This document shows positions 62,238 to 64,000 of a DNA stretch of 64,000 nucleotides, one piece after another. The position numbers and the translations under genes were made by a program. Within the stretch, counting starts at the first letter, position 1, and each line of letters begins with the position of its first letter. The notes beneath the pieces were generated by a model. It ran no database searches and was not told the origin of the DNA. It worked only from the letters and a program-made list of their open reading frames with translations. The DNA is from Bacteroidales bacterium UBA5833 (GTDB taxonomy: Bacteria; Bacteroidota; Bacteroidia; Bacteroidales; Lentimicrobiaceae), in contig DJGZ01000073.1 of assembly GCA_002433025.1 (NCBI GenBank), positions 8,278 to 72,277 on the forward strand. The letters run 5' to 3'.

Positions 62238-62909
62238 ATGCAAAACGAATTCAGAAAATACGCAACGAAGCATCACGGCATCAGCAGCCTCACCCTCGAT
62301 CGCTTCACTTCACAGGTAAGCGGGTACATCAGTCCGACCATTATTGAGGAGCGCCAACTGAACATTGCCACCATGGACGTGTTCTCCCGTCTGATGATGG
62401 ACAGGATCATTTTCCTGGGCGTGCCCATCGATGATTATGTTGCCAACATTATCCAGGCGCAGCTGCTGTTTCTTGAATCGGTTGATCCGAAAAAGGACAT
62501 TCAGATTTATCTGAATACGCCGGGCGGCTCGGTTTACGCCGGATTGGGAATTTATGACACCATGCAGTATATTGCCCCGGATGTGGCTACGATATGTACA
62601 GGTATGGCTGCTTCTATGGGGGCTGTGCTGCTTTGTGCAGGCGCGGCCGGTAAACGTACGGCGCTTAAACACTCGCGCATATTGATCCATCAGCCCATGG
62701 GCGGCACTCAGGGGCAGGCGTCTGATATTGAAATCACTACGCGTGAAATCCTGAAACTGAAAAAGGAACTTTACGAGATCATCGCCCAGCATTCAAATCA
62801 ATCTTACAAGAAGATAGAGAAAGACTCCGACCGCGACTACTGGATGACCGCTGAAGAGGCCAAAGAATACGGTATGATCGACGAGGTACTGGTCAGGGGT
62901 AATAAATAA
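62238..62909 (+). CDS. clpP: ATP-dependent Clp protease proteolytic subunit
   Basis: The 223-residue serine protease forms the tetradecamer barrel fed by ClpX. The triad is complete: Ser in TGMAASMGAVLLCAGA (around 125), His in HSRILIHQPMGGTQGQA, and Asp in KKIEKDSDRDYWMTAEEA. The short pre-sequence before SYISPTIIEERQLN-like VSGYISPTIIEERQLN is longer than in E. coli, as is usual for Bacteroidota, and may be cut off. It has its own promoter box and terminator, so clpX is partly independent. Confidence 0.97.
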   Translation: MQNEFRKYATKHHGISSLTLDRFTSQVSGYISPTIIEERQLNIATMDVFSRLMMDRIIFLGVPIDDYVANIIQAQLLFLESVDPKKDIQIYLNTPGGSVYAGLGIYDTMQYIAPDVATICTGMAASMGAVLLCAGAAGKRTALKHSRILIHQPMGGTQGQASDIEITTREILKLKKELYEIIAQHSNQSYKKIEKDSDRDYWMTAEEAKEYGMIDEVLVRGNK

Positions 62910-62934
62910 TATCCAAATCGAAATCTTTTTAACC

Positions 62935-62968
62935 GGGGCGCAGGTTTTGCAGCCCCTTTTGCTTTTTT
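62935..62968 (+). terminator. Terminator after clpP
   Basis: GGGGC (62935-62939) pairs with GCCCC (62952-62956), with GCA/TGC inside, and then two T-runs follow (TTTT, then eight T after GC). Confidence 0.75.
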
Positions 62969-63033
62969 TTGCGCCTTCGGCAATACCGCTACGCGATGAT
63001 GCCAGGTTGCGAAGAAGCTGCGCGATTTTTTTG

Positions 63034-63041
63034 TAATTTTG
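63034..63041 (+). promoter_or_regulatory. -7 promoter box of clpX
   Basis: TAATTTTG is a full TAnnTTTG match with TTG at 63007-63009. The leader to the ATG at 63163 would be about 115 bases, unusually long for this window. Confidence 0.55.
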
Positions 63042-63162
63042 CAACCGGAAGAAAATTTGTCTTACTGACTGGACAATCGATACAATTTCAGGTCATTTTT
63101 TCAATATAAGACTGACTTTTTGCCAGAAATGGCAATCAATCATCAACTGAATCATTCTCAAT

Positions 63163-64000
63163 ATGCCTAAGAAAGAAGAAAGGTGTTCGTTCTGTGGCCG
63201 TCCGCGCAGCGAAACAAATATGCTGATCGCCGGACTTGACGCCCACATCTGTGACTATTGCGTTGAACAGGCCCAGGATATTCTGCGCGAAGAACTCAGC
63301 TCGTCAAAGACGCGCGATTTCTCAAAAGTCAAGCTCCACAAACCATCTGAAATCAAACAGTACCTTGATCAGTATGTGATTGGTCAGGATGATGCCAAGC
63401 GCGTGCTTGCCGTGGCGGTATATAATCACTACAAAAGAATCGGCCAGCCGGTATCGAAGGATGAAGTGGAGATTGAGAAATCGAATATCATTCTGGTGGG
63501 CGAAACAGGAACCGGAAAAACCCTGCTGGCGCGTACCATTGCCAGGTTGCTGCATGTGCCTTTCTGCATTGCTGATGCCACGGTGCTTACCGAAGCCGGT
63601 TATGTGGGCGAAGATGTGGAGAGTATCCTTTCAAGGCTTTTGCAGGCTGCTGATTATGATGTGGCCGCTGCCGAAAAGGGAATTGTATTTATCGACGAGA
63701 TTGATAAGATCGCACGCAAAAGCGATAACCCTTCCATTACCCGTGATGTTTCCGGCGAAGGTGTTCAGCAGGCTATGCTGAAACTGCTCGAAGGAACGGT
63801 AGTCAATGTGCCCCCTCAAGGCGGACGTAAACATCCGGAACAAAGGATGATACAGATCAATACCCAGAATATCCTGTTTGTTGCCGGCGGCGCTTTCGAT
63901 GGTATAGAGAAGAAAATCGCCTCCCGCATGCAGACCAATATGATCGGCTATGCTGCAGGCAAGGAACAGGATGTGATCGACCGCAGTAACCTGTTACAAT
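63163..64000 (+). CDS. clpX: ATP-dependent Clp protease ATP-binding subunit ClpX (cut by window edge)
   Basis: The first 279 codons are present and the gene runs off the right edge. The protein starts MPKKEERCSFCGRPRSETNM with the N-terminal zinc-binding domain (CSFCG and ICDYC, the CX2C pairs). The AAA+ core shows Walker A LVGETGTGKTLLARTIA, AGYVGEDVESILSRLLQ, Walker B GIVFIDEIDKIARK and VSGEGVQQAMLKLLEGT, all diagnostic for ClpX. It unfolds tagged proteins and passes them to ClpP. It follows clpP by 253 bases with its own promoter. Confidence 0.97.
   Translation, partial: MPKKEERCSFCGRPRSETNMLIAGLDAHICDYCVEQAQDILREELSSSKTRDFSKVKLHKPSEIKQYLDQYVIGQDDAKRVLAVAVYNHYKRIGQPVSKDEVEIEKSNIILVGETGTGKTLLARTIARLLHVPFCIADATVLTEAGYVGEDVESILSRLLQAADYDVAAAEKGIVFIDEIDKIARKSDNPSITRDVSGEGVQQAMLKLLEGTVVNVPPQGGRKHPEQRMIQINTQNILFVAGGAFDGIEKKIASRMQTNMIGYAAGKEQDVIDRSNLLQ

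Noticed and set aside
1..64000. tRNA, rRNA or CRISPR array
   Set aside because: I looked for cloverleaf-type arms, 16S/23S signatures and regularly spaced repeats in the intergenic stretches and saw none.

Overview
The window reads as a chromosomal segment of an anaerobic or microaerophilic member of Bacteroidota, most likely order Bacteroidales. Supporting signs are the TAnnTTTG -7 promoter boxes (17 perfect matches in plausible places), DUF2851, DUF493, DUF5777 and GH97 proteins, a type IX secretion (T9SS) C-terminal domain, a Bacteroidota-type V-ATPase operon containing DUF2764, and a zapB-like/zapA/6S RNA/rny block. Coding density is high and no tRNA, rRNA, CRISPR array or prophage was seen.

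Region 1 (1-14.1 kb): purine nucleoside phosphorylase (cut by the window edge), DUF493, RNase Y, a probable 6S RNA, ZapA and a ZapB-like protein, DUF2851, a LeuT-like Na+ symporter with its 47-residue MetS-like small subunit, a helix-hairpin-helix protein, a TPR protein, a minus-strand operon of two c-type haem lipoproteins, a DUF5777 beta-barrel and a rhomboid protease, and an S41 protease. Region 2 (14.2-30 kb): a dihydroorotate-dehydrogenase-like protein, a flavoprotein, a sigma-54 response regulator converging on a hybrid kinase, a coiled-coil lipoprotein, a metallo-hydrolase, a T9SS BNR protein, YdeI-like and TolB-like proteins, and a nitric-oxide defence set (Rrf2 regulator, quinol NO reductase, RIC repair protein).

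Region 3 (30-44 kb): GH97 glycosidase, transketolase, galactose mutarotase and galactokinase, which together suggest alpha-galactoside use; then guaA with a LysM protein, and a zinc/manganese ABC importer (znuA-C-B). Region 4 (44.3-51.8 kb): a seven-gene V-type ATPase operon whose K subunit keeps all five Na+-ligand positions known from Enterococcus hirae NtpK, so it is probably a sodium pump.

Region 5 (52.4-64 kb): trigger factor, then clpP and clpX, with 8.5 kb of minus-strand secreted adhesin-like genes between tig and clpP. One of those genes is split by a 2.48-kb IS91-like element (tyrosine recombinase plus HUH transposase). The element abuts a GAAC target, and removing it in silico restores a 396-codon frame exactly. 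This is the clearest mobile-element event in the window. I did not find a wholly new defence or biosynthetic system.
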